DNA of 51,816 bases from Myxococcota bacterium. Lineage in GTDB: Bacteria > Myxococcota_A > Polyangia > JAAYKL01. Position numbers and translations under genes: made by a program. Numbering within the stretch: the first letter of the stretch is position 1; each line of letters begins with the position of its first letter. Positions 26,739 to 35,880 of the stretch are shown here, in pieces. The notes under the pieces are model-generated. The model made no database searches and had not been told where the DNA came from. It saw only the letters and a program-made list of their open reading frames with translations. Where the stretch lies: positions 1-51,816 of the forward strand of contig JANQET010000004.1 in assembly GCA_028278265.1 (NCBI GenBank), read 5' to 3'.

Positions 26739-29723
26739 CTAGCGCGGAATCAATTGAACACCATACGCTCCATTGGCAGAGATGACCCAGTCCTCGGTCA
26801 GTAGCAAGCCCTGACTGTCTCCATTGAGAAGAACATCTTGGCGGACCGGAACGCCCTGCTCGGACTGCTCACAAACGTGAATCGAGGAGGGATACTGACC
26901 CGTGACCACCGCGGTCTCCCCTTCAATCGCTCCCAGCTCGCTGTGCAGGGACGGCAGCACCCACTCGGCCTGGGGCCGCAATTGATCGTCCGCATCGACC
27001 GAAACTTGAAACAGACTGGATCGGGGGTCATCTCCCGGCTCCCACCAATATTCATAGGCAGATGCGAAATAGACGTCCTGTGCCGTGGCGACCACCCGGC
27101 GAACCTGCACATCGGCCAGATCCAGTTGGGCGAGTAACGTCGCCGTATCATCGCGCAGGGTCAGCAGCATCAAATCAAATTCAAGGCGCTTGCATACCTC
27201 ATCATCATAGAAGGTATTGAATTGTGTTCCCAGCGACCTACATTCTCGCCAATCTTCAGCCGGTAGAATTTGAATTTGATAGTCGACCGTGATCAACCTA
27301 CCCGTGCGCTCGGAATAGAACACGGGGGTGCCCGGAATGTTGACACTCGGCAGCCACCGGGGGGATTGGGGATCTGAAATATCCAGTCGATCCAAGTAAA
27401 ATCGCACGCGATCCTCGTTTCCTGCGATGGGTTCGAAACGGGAGGTTGCGACGATGCGGTCGCCGGTGATCAACGGTCTTCGTTGATTCGCACCAAGTAG
27501 CGGTACCCCCTGGCTGATCTTGGGCTCAGTCGGATCGCTCAAATCCAAGACAAAGAGTCTGGGCTGTTCGCCGTCCCAGAATTCATCCACCTCACGCAGC
27601 ACGAGCAGGTCATCGATCTGGACGATGGATTCACCTGCATTCACTTCTGACCAGGAGTAGGGGTAGCGCTCGTAATGTGAGAATTCGAAGGGCAGGCGTA
27701 ATTGGCTCAACAGTCTCGGCGAGGCCGGATTTGCCACATCGACGACAGCCACTCCGGTGAGCCAGGGGCTATCCCCATCGAGAGGCGTTCCTTCGAGGAG
27801 CTCACCATTCGGTTCACACCAAAGCAGGTAGACAAACTGACCGTGATGAAACATCCTGAAGCTGTTGAAGTTGAAGCCATACCACCAGTACTCGTAGTGG
27901 GGTACGGAATCGGGCAATAGGCTCGACAAATCGAGCGTTCCCACTGCCGGACCATCGACAACACCATCCATCGGGTACAGCTCCAGCCGCGCTTCCTTGG
28001 TCCACCAATCGGACACCAATTGAACCAGGTGATCCCCCACCACGGAGACATGAAAGACCCAACTGGCGAGGGTGACTTCAGAAAGCGATTGGGGATGATC
28101 CCGATCGTGAATATCAAACGCTTCCACCCGCTCATCTGACATCGCAAAGAGGCTTGCGTTGTGCAAAAAGGCTCTGCGAGCGGCGCCCTTGTGCGGAGCG
28201 ACTCCCCGCAGGGTCAGATCGTTACGGGTAAAATCAATCAGCTGAATGCCGGAATGATAAAGGTAGTCGAACTCATTATCGCTATCCGAAGCGCTCCACC
28301 CGGCATAGGGCATCAAGATCAGTTCTTCGTCATCGAGGATGCGAAACGCTTTATGGATACGATCCTGATCTTCGGGCATCCCCCATTCGGCGCCGAAAAG
28401 AACCCGGTCGAGCATCTCAGGTTGGAGTGGATCAGCCACATCGAACAGGGAAACTGCCATTCCCGGACCTTGAGTTTGATCGTAGCCAACGGCCAATAGC
28501 CGATCACCTCTGGGTTCCATGTGGTACAGCCAGCCGGGGATTTCCAATTCACCGAGCTGCACGGGCACTGCCGGATCGGATAGATCGATCACGAACAACG
28601 GATCAGTGCGCTCGAACGTGACCGCATAGGCCCGCGTGCCGTCGAACCGAACGCTCATCAAATCTTCTGGACGGGGGAGCACCATGTCGAGACTGCCCAG
28701 TGGTTGTATATCCTGAGCAGAGTTGATGCGAAAGGTTTCCACGACAGGGGGATCGGCCCCGCCCCAGGGGGATGGCTGACTAATCACACGCAAAACCTTG
28801 TCGTGTTCGTTCATCTGCCAACGGCTCTCGATGTAGCCCGCGACGCTGACCGCCGCACCCTCGACAATGTGACCATCCGCACTCGAGATATCCACCACGT
28901 GGATGGTTGAGGCGAATTCTTCATTAGAGTCATCGACGCCCTGTACGGAGACGTACATCCGCTCCTCTGTGACCGCGATGCTGTTCTGCCAGTCCCAGAA
29001 GTCATAGTCGTTGATGAATTCGGCCTGATCGACCAATTGAATATTGCCGAGATCAGCGATGGTCAAAGAGGAAATCACCGTCTTGGGCTGGTCGTCGCAT
29101 AGGTAACAATAACCATTTTGATAAGTAGCTACGTAGAGCACATCGCCGACGATTCGCGAATCGCTGACCGCGCCGGGTAGTTCAAAGGTACCCAGCTGCT
29201 CAATCGCCGTCGAATTGGTAATGTCGAGCGCCAAAACCCGACTTTGAGCTTGCAGAATGTACCTCCATGTGTCCTCATCGTAGCTGTATTGATTGAACTC
29301 GGAGTAGAGGGCCAGCACCACATTGTCGCGCACGTACATTTCAAACGGTTTTCCCGCGGTTTGGTAGCGTCCGATGATCTGCAGATTCGCCGGATTGGAG
29401 ATATCGATTACGGCCAATCCCCGGTATTGAGAAAGCGCATAAAGGGTGTTGCCGACGATCTTGATGATATCCGCCTCCTCGATTTCGACTTGGGGATCAT
29501 CATCAGAATCCCCATCAGAATCTGCATCAGAATCTGTATCAGAATCTGTATCAGAATCTGTATCTGCATCCCCGCCGTGGGGATTGGCGGATTCAAATTG
29601 GTTATCCCCGATTTCGGGTGCGTGGAAACCGCTTCCGGTTTGGCTACAGCCTGTGACGAGAAAAAATAGAATCCCTAAAATTAGCCAGATTGCGAAAAAG
29701 CGGCAATGCTTGATCAATGACAT
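26739..29723 (-). CDS. Large beta-propeller lipoprotein (PF09826-like) with Asp-rich stalk
   Basis: A 994-residue lipoprotein. AAGGAGG sits five bases upstream of ATG 29723. The signal peptide ends in FLVTGC (Cys 26). An Asp-Ser/Asp-Thr stalk covers residues 50-76, then EEADIIKIVGNTLYALSQYR, the opening signature of the secreted beta-propeller family PF09826. Repeated blades include GLAVIDISNPANLQIIGRYQ, PLFVIDLSDPAVPVQLGELE, and RLFVLDLSDPTEPKISQGVP. The protein is probably a binding scaffold on the cell surface; no protease or hydrolase motif was seen. A near-perfect sigma-54 promoter sits at 29767-29782, and a hairpin-type inverted repeat further upstream may be a binding site. Confidence 0.82.
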   Translation of the reverse strand: MSLIKHCRFFAIWLILGILFFLVTGCSQTGSGFHAPEIGDNQFESANPHGGDADTDSDTDSDTDSDADSDGDSDDDPQVEIEEADIIKIVGNTLYALSQYRGLAVIDISNPANLQIIGRYQTAGKPFEMYVRDNVVLALYSEFNQYSYDEDTWRYILQAQSRVLALDITNSTAIEQLGTFELPGAVSDSRIVGDVLYVATYQNGYCYLCDDQPKTVISSLTIADLGNIQLVDQAEFINDYDFWDWQNSIAVTEERMYVSVQGVDDSNEEFASTIHVVDISSADGHIVEGAAVSVAGYIESRWQMNEHDKVLRVISQPSPWGGADPPVVETFRINSAQDIQPLGSLDMVLPRPEDLMSVRFDGTRAYAVTFERTDPLFVIDLSDPAVPVQLGELEIPGWLYHMEPRGDRLLAVGYDQTQGPGMAVSLFDVADPLQPEMLDRVLFGAEWGMPEDQDRIHKAFRILDDEELILMPYAGWSASDSDNEFDYLYHSGIQLIDFTRNDLTLRGVAPHKGAARRAFLHNASLFAMSDERVEAFDIHDRDHPQSLSEVTLASWVFHVSVVGDHLVQLVSDWWTKEARLELYPMDGVVDGPAVGTLDLSSLLPDSVPHYEYWWYGFNFNSFRMFHHGQFVYLLWCEPNGELLEGTPLDGDSPWLTGVAVVDVANPASPRLLSQLRLPFEFSHYERYPYSWSEVNAGESIVQIDDLLVLREVDEFWDGEQPRLFVLDLSDPTEPKISQGVPLLGANQRRPLITGDRIVATSRFEPIAGNEDRVRFYLDRLDISDPQSPRWLPSVNIPGTPVFYSERTGRLITVDYQIQILPAEDWRECRSLGTQFNTFYDDEVCKRLEFDLMLLTLRDDTATLLAQLDLADVQVRRVVATAQDVYFASAYEYWWEPGDDPRSSLFQVSVDADDQLRPQAEWVLPSLHSELGAIEGETAVVTGQYPSSIHVCEQSEQGVPVRQDVLLNGDSQGLLLTEDWVISANGAYGVQLIPR
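29496..29576 (-). repeat. 12-bp tandem repeat encoding an Asp-Ser/Asp-Thr tract
   Basis: On the plus strand the 12-bp unit ATCAGAATCTGT recurs with few changes across about 29510-29560. It encodes the acidic stalk of the propeller lipoprotein and is more regular than the other three Asp-tract repeats in the window, suggesting recent expansion. Confidence 0.85.
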
Positions 29724-29766
29724 GGCGACCTCCTTTATGGCCGGAATAAAATTCACTGAGCTAGAT

Positions 29767-29782
29767 CGCAAGATGCGTGCCA
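29767..29782 (-). promoter_or_regulatory. sigma-54 promoter of the large propeller lipoprotein
   Basis: On the minus strand: TGGCACGCATCTTGCG, a full match to TGGCAC-N5-TTGC. The start would lie near 29756, leaving a leader of about 33 nt with the AAGGAGG site. Confidence 0.72.
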
Positions 29783-29810
29783 CTGGTTGAAATGTAAATT
29801 ATCAAATAAT

Positions 29811-29827
29811 AACAGTAGTTTACTGTT
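29811..29827. promoter_or_regulatory. Inverted repeat upstream of a sigma-54 promoter
   Basis: AACAGTA-GTT-TACTGTT is a perfect 7-bp inverted repeat, centred about 45 bp upstream of the -24 box at 29767-29782. Its position fits an activator or integration-factor site. A weak hairpin is an alternative reading. Confidence 0.3.
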
Positions 29828-29966
29828 TTCTAGTGTGCCATAATGTGCCATTTCCTGCGGGGTACGGCACACAGCGCTGCGCCTGGCTCTACCAGGGTGC
29901 CAGCCATCCCGAACGGGATTTGTGGTCCGCCCGGAATGCCTTTGGTCATGCCGTATTCGGGGTCGG

Positions 29967-31259
29967 CTACTTTTGCTGAGAAGCTACCCGCGCATAAAAT
30001 CGCTCTAGCACCGACGCGGCGACGATCACGCTGATGCCGAGTGCGGCCAGTCCGCCCCAACCGCTCCATTGAAATGCCTCGACCGATGCTTGGATGTGGA
30101 AGATGCTGGCACCGAGCACGCCGACTAATCCAATGCCCAGCAGCCACCAGCGGTGGTGTAGGAAACCGGCGGCGACGTAGATCACCCCCACGGTAATACA
30201 GCTCAGGGAGGTGGTGGCACAGGGGAACACGAGGAGTCCGATGGCGGCGGTCAGACCGGCTACTGCTCCAGCGAGGGTTCGATAGAAACTGCGGTCGCGC
30301 TGTTCGAGCAGGGAGAGTCCTCCGGTAAACAGCGCGATGGGGATACCCGCAACCAGTACAAAGGCGCCCTCATGAAGCGATTTCTCGAGGCCCAGCAGCA
30401 AGGCCAGCGAACACCAAGCGATGGCGAACGGCAGGAGGCTTATCCGACGCAAAATTTTTCTCGGCGTATTTTCAAAGGCCGAGCCGGCAACGAACAGACC
30501 GATCGCCAGGCAGCTCCAGAGCACCAGCCCGAACAGAGGGGTTAGCGGATAAAGGTGGATCTGTCTGACCAGCAGGATGGTCAATGGGGCCAAGAAGAGC
30601 ACCCGCACCCAGATGCCTTCAGTGGTGGAGAGGTTGGGCTTGTGACGAAAGACCCGCAGCTCGGCGAGCAAGAGCACGGCGATCAGCGCGGTGGCCAGGC
30701 CGGCGATCACGGTGGCGTGTCGCGTGGGCACCAGCAGTAGCCCGTTGGCCCCGAGGTAGACCAGCGACAGGATCTTGAACTGGGGGCGGGCCATGACCAC
30801 GAACGAGATGATGGTCAACGGGATCAATACCACCACCGCACCCAGCGCAATGGCCGCCGCACTGAACGGGCCGGTGGCCTCCCAGAGGGCGTAGGCCGGG
30901 GTGGTCTGGACCGTGGAGAACCATTGGAATTGAGAGTACAGCAGACCACCGAGCACGCCGAAATGGACCGGGATGATCGAGAGCAGGCTCCCCATAAAGA
31001 CGCGCGCCCCCCGACCCTCCTTGAGGCCGATACCGCAAATAAACGCTAGGAAGGGAAGGGCGACGGTCAGTCCCAGTAGGCCCAGGTACCGCTGAATGTC
31101 GCTGGCCACCCCCCAGCGTTGCACCAGAAAAGTGGCGGCCGAGCCGACCAATGCGATCGCGCCGATGCCCCTCAGAATTCGACTGAGCAGCACCGCCCGG
31201 TCGGCGACTCGAACGTCGCTCGGAGATCGGGGGGCCAAGTATGTCAACACCTTGTTCAT
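29967..31259 (-). CDS. Polytopic membrane protein partner of PspA
   Basis: A 430-residue protein with about twelve hydrophobic segments, each close to 20 residues (for example AVVVLIPLTIISFVVMARPQ, VIAGLATALIAVLLLAELRV, WGGLAALGISVIVAASVLER). I do not recognise a family; the even spacing of helices and near absence of loops faintly recall DUF2157-type proteins. Its ATG overlaps the TGA of pspA (ATGA, 31256-31259), so it is translationally coupled and shares the sigma-54 promoter. In E. coli pspA is followed by the membrane proteins PspB and PspC; this larger protein holds the same place but shows no similarity by eye. A role as the membrane sensor or anchor for PspA is inference. Confidence 0.7.
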   Translation of the reverse strand: MNKVLTYLAPRSPSDVRVADRAVLLSRILRGIGAIALVGSAATFLVQRWGVASDIQRYLGLLGLTVALPFLAFICGIGLKEGRGARVFMGSLLSIIPVHFGVLGGLLYSQFQWFSTVQTTPAYALWEATGPFSAAAIALGAVVVLIPLTIISFVVMARPQFKILSLVYLGANGLLLVPTRHATVIAGLATALIAVLLLAELRVFRHKPNLSTTEGIWVRVLFLAPLTILLVRQIHLYPLTPLFGLVLWSCLAIGLFVAGSAFENTPRKILRRISLLPFAIAWCSLALLLGLEKSLHEGAFVLVAGIPIALFTGGLSLLEQRDRSFYRTLAGAVAGLTAAIGLLVFPCATTSLSCITVGVIYVAAGFLHHRWWLLGIGLVGVLGASIFHIQASVEAFQWSGWGGLAALGISVIVAASVLERFYARVASQQK

Positions 31260-31918
31260 GATGTCCCTCCGGCCTCTTCATCTGTTTCCCGCCGCAGCGT
31301 CAGCAGCTCTTCCTTCAACTCCTGTTCTTCTTCGCGCGAGGTGAATTGCTCTTCGAAATGATCGTTCGGATCCTCACAACCCGAGGTGATTTCCATCTCC
31401 TCCACCCGTGTCTCCCACCGATTGAACACCCCTTGCAGCTCTTCTGCGGTGGCGGTGTCGCTGTTGAGACATTGGAGCGCCCGTGCTCTGGATTCTCGGG
31501 TTTTGAGCAGGTGTTGCTTTTCGTTGAGCTCGCCGAGCCGCTGTAGAATCTGCCGAACCTCCTGCTCGAGTCTTTGCTCAGTGCGCGTGTGTTCTACCGC
31601 CCGTTCGGCCAAGGACTCGGCTCGGCGCTTTGACGCCTTGGCTCGACGAAGGCACTCCAGCGCCTTGGTCTCCTCTGTTTCGGCGCACGCCGCGGCCCGC
31701 TGGCGCCAAATCATGACCGCCTCCTGATTCTCGCGAAGCTTGGTTTGAATGGTTCGACCATCCTGTTGGACCTTCTTGAGTTGAACCTTGGCCGTGGCAG
31801 CGGCCCGGCGCATCTCCTGGATCATGCTGTTGACCGTTGCATCGTGGTTTTCAATCTGGGCGATCATCTCGTCGATTCGGGCGAAAACGCCAAGTGTCAA
31901 TCGTTTAAACCTTCTCAT
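31256..31918 (-). CDS. pspA: PspA/IM30-family phage-shock protein
   Basis: A 220-residue protein, matching the PspA length. It is nearly all long coiled-coil helix: RRFKRLTLGVFARIDEMIAQ at the N-terminus (the family start with an amphipathic helix), then heptad-rich runs of Ala, Glu, Gln, Arg (AVMIWRQRAAACAETEETKA; ALECLRRAKASKRRAESLAE) and an acidic C-terminus. PspA binds and protects damaged inner membrane and, in E. coli, holds PspF inactive. ATG 31918 lies seven bases after AAGGAGGG; ATG 31924 is too close to it. A sigma-54 promoter lies 40 bp upstream, and a PspF-like activator is divergent, as in enterobacterial psp loci. Confidence 0.85.
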   Translation of the reverse strand: MRRFKRLTLGVFARIDEMIAQIENHDATVNSMIQEMRRAAATAKVQLKKVQQDGRTIQTKLRENQEAVMIWRQRAAACAETEETKALECLRRAKASKRRAESLAERAVEHTRTEQRLEQEVRQILQRLGELNEKQHLLKTRESRARALQCLNSDTATAEELQGVFNRWETRVEEMEITSGCEDPNDHFEEQFTSREEEQELKEELLTLRRETDEEAGGTS

Positions 31919-31956
31919 CGGCATCCCTCCTTGGGCGTGTTGTTGACCGACAGGGT

Positions 31957-31972
31957 TGCAGCACACGTGCCA
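31957..31972 (-). promoter_or_regulatory. sigma-54 promoter of the pspA operon
   Basis: On the minus strand: TGGCACGTGTGCTGCA, matching TGGCAC-N5-TTGCA except one base (C for the first T of the -12 box). The predicted start is near 31946, giving a leader of about 28 nt that ends with AAGGAGGG. Confidence 0.7.
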
Positions 31973-31983
31973 GCACCCGATGC

Positions 31984-32053
31984 CTAGGGGGGAACGAAAT
32001 CCCCCCAAACCCCCTTTTCAAGGGAGAGCTGCTCACCGGACCTTGTTGGACTG
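31984..32053. mobile_element. Truncated MITE-like fragment in the psp divergent region
   Basis: This stretch contains GAACGAAATCCCCCC, CCCCCTTTTCAAGGG and AGCTGCTCACCGGACCTTG, in the same order as the right half of MITE copy B (GACGAAATCCCCCC, CCCCCTTGTTCAAGGG, AGCATCTCACTCGTCCTTT). The terminal GGCACTAG is missing. It lies between the pspA sigma-54 promoter and the divergent activator gene. Confidence 0.55.
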
Positions 32054-32094
32054 GCTACGGCTTGGTGCGGTTGCACTGACGTGTTGTTCATATT

Positions 32095-32112
32095 ATGTAT
32101 GGAGCTATACAT
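32095..32112. promoter_or_regulatory. Inverted repeat before the PspF-like gene
   Basis: ATGTAT-GGAGCT-ATACAT lies 22 bp before the GTG start at 32135. It could be an operator or a weak hairpin; TTTTTT follows the second arm. Confidence 0.3.
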
Positions 32113-32134
32113 TTTTTGAACAGAGGAGTGCGTT

Positions 32135-33697
32135 GTGTCCATCTTCGAGGCCCCAGAAGCACCCATTGCCGACGCGGTCGGTCGGTTGATCGTCGGTAAT
32201 CCATTCCTGCCGGAGCGCATCGAGCTGGAGCAGACCATTCTCCGGGACCAATTCGTCCCCGGTCAGATGGTCTGGAGTGTGGATCCCGCGCTCCCCGGAG
32301 AAAATCCCAATATCATCGCCATCGGTAAGCTGGCCGAGCGTCTGGCCGACACGGCGCGTCAGCGGGCCGTCGAGGCCGGCATGTTGTCGCCTGAGGACCG
32401 GGTATTGTACGAACGGCTGGCGCTCTATGTCTTGTACTATCGCTACGAGGACCCCCTCTACCTGCAGATCACCCAGCCCGAGACTGCGCCCCGGGAGACC
32501 CGCTTCGACGCTCTCTACGATCGATTTGTGAGGGATTATCGCTGGTTCTTCGAGATCGCCGACCGATCGATATTGCCTGAGTCTCCTCCGGAGCTGTTCG
32601 CGCTGTTCTTTCAGCATCGGCGGGCCATTCAATACACGTTTCGCCACATTTACGGCAGCTCTTTGCCCGCGGCTGAGTTGCGGGCCGCGGTTTGGCAGTC
32701 GATCTTTACCCACGATATCGAACGCTACCGGTCGGGCCTGATCAACCGGATGCATGAGCTGACCACCTTGATCACCGGTCCCTCGGGCACCGGAAAGGAG
32801 CTGGTAGCCCAGGCCATCGGACTCTCCCGCCATATCCCCTTCGACGAGAACGCCAAGCAGTTTCGCGATGATTTTTGCGCGGCCTATCTCCCGCTCAATC
32901 TGTGTGCCCTTTCGCCGACGTTGATCGAGTCCGAACTGTTCGGGCACAAGAAGGGGTCGTTCACCGGCGCGGCTACCGACCGCAGGGGATTTCTGGAGCA
33001 GCCCAATCCGTGGGCCACGGTGTTTCTCGACGAGTTCGGCGAGATTGACTCGGGGATTCAACTCAAACTGCTCCGGGTGCTGCAAACCCGCGAGTTTCAA
33101 CGACTCGGCGACAACACGACCCGCCGGTTTGCCGGTAAAATCGTCGCCGCCACCAATGTGGATTTGGCTGAGGAGATTCAGGCCGGGCGATTTCGGGCTG
33201 ATCTGTACTACCGACTCTGCTCCGACGTGATCGCCATGCCCTCATTGCGCGAGCAACTGCGCGATTCCCCTGAGGAGTTGGACAACCTGGTAACCCTGAT
33301 CGCCCTTCGCCTTGTGGACGAGACCCACGCCGCCGGCCTGGCCCGAGAGGCGATGGAGTGGTTCGACAATCACCTGGGCCGCGGCTATCCCTGGCCGGGG
33401 AACATGCGCGAGTTGGAGCAGGGGGTGCGCAATATTCTGATTCGCAAATCGTACCAGCCGCCACAGGCGCTGGTCGAGCCGACCGTCTCCGGCGGGCCGT
33501 TGGGGAGGTTGGTGGAACAGCTTCGCCGGGGGAGCCTCACCGCTGATCAGTTGCAGGCTCGGTATTACGCGCTGATCTATTGGTTGGAGGGCTCCTACGA
33601 AGGGTCAGCTCGTCGTCTGGGGCTCGATCGGAGAACAGTGAAGAGCAAAATGGATCGGGCGTTTCTGGCGGATCTGCGCGCTGCCGAGGAGCGGTGA
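32135..33697 (+). CDS. PspF-like sigma-54-dependent transcriptional activator with an extra N-terminal domain
   Basis: A 520-residue bacterial enhancer-binding protein. Residues 1-200 form a helical domain with no receiver, PAS or GAF features that I recognise. The AAA+ domain follows: Walker A GPSGTGKE at 215-222, the sigma-54 contact loop GSFTGA (274-279; usual form GAFTGA), and Walker B VFLDEFGEID at 296-305, with an arginine-rich segment FRADLYYRL after it. The C-terminus has a Fis-type helix-turn-helix (GSARRLGLDRRTVKSKMDRA). GTG 32135 is preceded by GAGGAG at 32123-32128. E. coli PspF lacks any N-terminal regulatory domain, so this protein differs although its position divergent from pspA is the same. 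The promoter at 31957-31972 is its obvious target. Confidence 0.85.
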   Translation: MSIFEAPEAPIADAVGRLIVGNPFLPERIELEQTILRDQFVPGQMVWSVDPALPGENPNIIAIGKLAERLADTARQRAVEAGMLSPEDRVLYERLALYVLYYRYEDPLYLQITQPETAPRETRFDALYDRFVRDYRWFFEIADRSILPESPPELFALFFQHRRAIQYTFRHIYGSSLPAAELRAAVWQSIFTHDIERYRSGLINRMHELTTLITGPSGTGKELVAQAIGLSRHIPFDENAKQFRDDFCAAYLPLNLCALSPTLIESELFGHKKGSFTGAATDRRGFLEQPNPWATVFLDEFGEIDSGIQLKLLRVLQTREFQRLGDNTTRRFAGKIVAATNVDLAEEIQAGRFRADLYYRLCSDVIAMPSLREQLRDSPEELDNLVTLIALRLVDETHAAGLAREAMEWFDNHLGRGYPWPGNMRELEQGVRNILIRKSYQPPQALVEPTVSGGPLGRLVEQLRRGSLTADQLQARYYALIYWLEGSYEGSARRLGLDRRTVKSKMDRAFLADLRAAEER

Positions 33698-33821
33698 GAA
33701 CCGGTCTGTTCCGTCTCCGGCTGAAAGCGGCACATCGATTGCAAAAGCGTCGGGGCGAACGGCGATGAGCAAAACGGACCGGGATGTTCCGGCCGGTTGA
33801 CGCCCGCCGGCGGAGAGCGCA

Positions 33822-35720
33822 ATGAGCCAATGGCAATTGATCAACACCGCGCGGTTCCGACCGTTTTTCTGGACCCAATTTCTGGGCGCATTCAATGACA
33901 ACATTTTCAAAAACGCGTTGGTGATTCTGGTGACCTATCGCTCGATGAGTCTCGCCGGCCTCGCGGCCACGCAAATCGTCCCCCTCTGCGCGGGGCTGTT
34001 TATCCTGCCCTTTTTTCTGTTTTCCGGCACCGCGGGCCAGCTGGCCGACAAGTATCCCAAAACCACGTTGATCCGCTGGGTCAAGCTGGCCGAGGTGGGG
34101 GTGATGCTGGCGGCTACCGTGGGCTTGATGCTCGGCCATTTGCCGCTGCTGCTCGCAGTGTTGTTTCTGATGGGATTGCAATCGACCTTTTTCGGTCCGG
34201 CTAAGTACAGTATCCTGCCCGAATTGGTGACCGAACGGGAGCTGGTTGGCGGAAACGCACTGGTCGAGACCGGGACGTTTGTCGCTATCCTGTTGGGCAC
34301 CATTCTCGGCGGCTTGCTGATCGCGATGGAGGGTGTCGGCGAGGTGGCCCTTTGTCTGACGGTGGTCGCCGTGGCCCTGGCCGGATGGTTGACCAGCAGG
34401 CGAATCCCGAACACCGCTGCCGGTCATCCCGATTTGACGGTGACGGCCAATCCCCTCACCCCCCTGCTGTCCACCTATCGGCTGACCAGACGAAATCGGC
34501 CGGTGTTCCTGTCCGTGTTGGGCATCTCCTGGTTCTGGTTTTTCGGCGCGTCACTGTTGACCCTACTGCCCGGTTACACCAAGGAGGTGCTGCTCGGCGA
34601 CGAGTTGGTGGTCACCCTGTTGTTGGCGCTATTCTGCATCGGCGTCTCCATCGGTTCGTTGTTGTGTGAACGGTTGAGCAAGGGGCAGCTCGAGCTGGGA
34701 CTGGTTCCCCTGGGCTCGATCGGCATGACCCTGTTTGCCGCGGATCTGTTTCTGGTCGGCATTCCGGCGCTCGATCCGGCGACTGGGGACGGCCTGCGCG
34801 GTCCGCTGGCCTTTTGGTCCAGCCCGAGTAGCTGGCGCGTGGGGGTGGACTTCGCCGGGCTGGCGGTGTTCAGTGGGCTCTATACGGTGCCCCTCTACAC
34901 GATGATCCAGCAGCGCAGTGCTAAGGAGCAGCGGGCGCGGGTAATAGCCTGCAACAACATCTTGAACGCCCTGTTCATGGTGGCCTCTGCCGGGATGCTG
35001 ATCGGATTGACCGCCTTGGGGTTGACGATTCCTCAGATTTTCCTGGTCTTGGCCGGGCTCAATGCAGCGGTCGCTCTTTACATCTACTCGGTGATTCCCG
35101 AGTTTTTGTGGCGCTTCATCGTCTGGGCGCTCGGCCAGGTGATCTACCGGATCAGAATTGTCGGCCGGGAGAACCTGCCACAGAGCGGGCCGGCAGTACT
35201 GATCTGCAACCACCAGTCATTTGTCGATTGGCTGTTCATCGCCGGGGCGGTGCGCACGCCGGTTCGATTTGTGATGCACCACACCTTCATGCGGCTGCCC
35301 CTGGTGCGGTTCTTCTTTCGCGACGCCAAGGTGATTCCAATCGCACCGGCCCACGAAAACAAAGAGACCATGCTGGCCGCCTTCGACAAAATCGCCGAGG
35401 AGCTTGAGGCCGGTGAAATCATCTGCATCTTCCCTGAGGGCAAACTGACCCCGGACGGAAAACTGGGACCTTTTCGACGGGGAATCGAACGCATCATCCG
35501 AAAATCTCCGGTGCCGGTCATCCCCATGTCTCTCAACGGGATGTGGGGCAGTCAGTTCAGCCGCGCCAACAAATCACTAAAGCGAAGTCCGCTGAAATGG
35601 ATGCGATCCAAAGTGAGCTTGACCATCGGAAGGGCGGTCCCCCCTGAAAAAGTCACCGCGAGCGGGTTGGCCAAGCAGGTCAGCGAGCTAGGAGGACGGC
35701 AATTGCCCGTGTCGCCATGA
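33822..35720 (+). CDS. LplT-like MFS transporter fused to a PlsC-type acyltransferase
   Basis: A 632-residue fusion. Residues 1-420 are an MFS transporter of the lysophospholipid type (FRPFFWTQFLGAFNDNIFKN; LLMGLQSTFFGPAKYSILPE region). Residues about 440-632 are a 1-acylglycerophosphate-type acyltransferase: NHQSFVDW with the HX4D motif, the FPEGKLTPDGKLGPFRRGIE motif, and VPVIPMSLNG. In E. coli, LplT and Aas together flip and reacylate lysophosphatidylethanolamine; Aas also has an acyl-ACP synthetase domain, absent here. The protein is probably an inner-membrane lysophospholipid salvage enzyme. It is preceded by a 124-bp gap after the psp activator gene. No second ligase domain is encoded nearby; the acyl donor is unknown. 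Confidence 0.85.
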   Translation: MSQWQLINTARFRPFFWTQFLGAFNDNIFKNALVILVTYRSMSLAGLAATQIVPLCAGLFILPFFLFSGTAGQLADKYPKTTLIRWVKLAEVGVMLAATVGLMLGHLPLLLAVLFLMGLQSTFFGPAKYSILPELVTERELVGGNALVETGTFVAILLGTILGGLLIAMEGVGEVALCLTVVAVALAGWLTSRRIPNTAAGHPDLTVTANPLTPLLSTYRLTRRNRPVFLSVLGISWFWFFGASLLTLLPGYTKEVLLGDELVVTLLLALFCIGVSIGSLLCERLSKGQLELGLVPLGSIGMTLFAADLFLVGIPALDPATGDGLRGPLAFWSSPSSWRVGVDFAGLAVFSGLYTVPLYTMIQQRSAKEQRARVIACNNILNALFMVASAGMLIGLTALGLTIPQIFLVLAGLNAAVALYIYSVIPEFLWRFIVWALGQVIYRIRIVGRENLPQSGPAVLICNHQSFVDWLFIAGAVRTPVRFVMHHTFMRLPLVRFFFRDAKVIPIAPAHENKETMLAAFDKIAEELEAGEIICIFPEGKLTPDGKLGPFRRGIERIIRKSPVPVIPMSLNGMWGSQFSRANKSLKRSPLKWMRSKVSLTIGRAVPPEKVTASGLAKQVSELGGRQLPVSP

Positions 35721-35880
35721 GACGCGATGGACAATTTGGCGATTTTACCTACGGTTGGTCGTTTTCCTTTTAATGTGGGTTGCTCTATACCCTTGGTTGC
35801 AACGACAGTGTACACCCTCAACGATAAATGATTGGTAACCGAAGCGCGAATACCACAATCATTGTATTGTAGGACTAAGC

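Noticed and set aside
29496..29576. Short tandem repeats considered as a CRISPR array
   Set aside because: The repeats are 12 bp with no spacers and encode an in-frame acidic tract.
29830..30147. 105-residue minus-strand frame after the propeller gene's upstream region
   Set aside because: It has unusual composition, no good start site, and overlaps the end of the membrane-protein gene in another frame.
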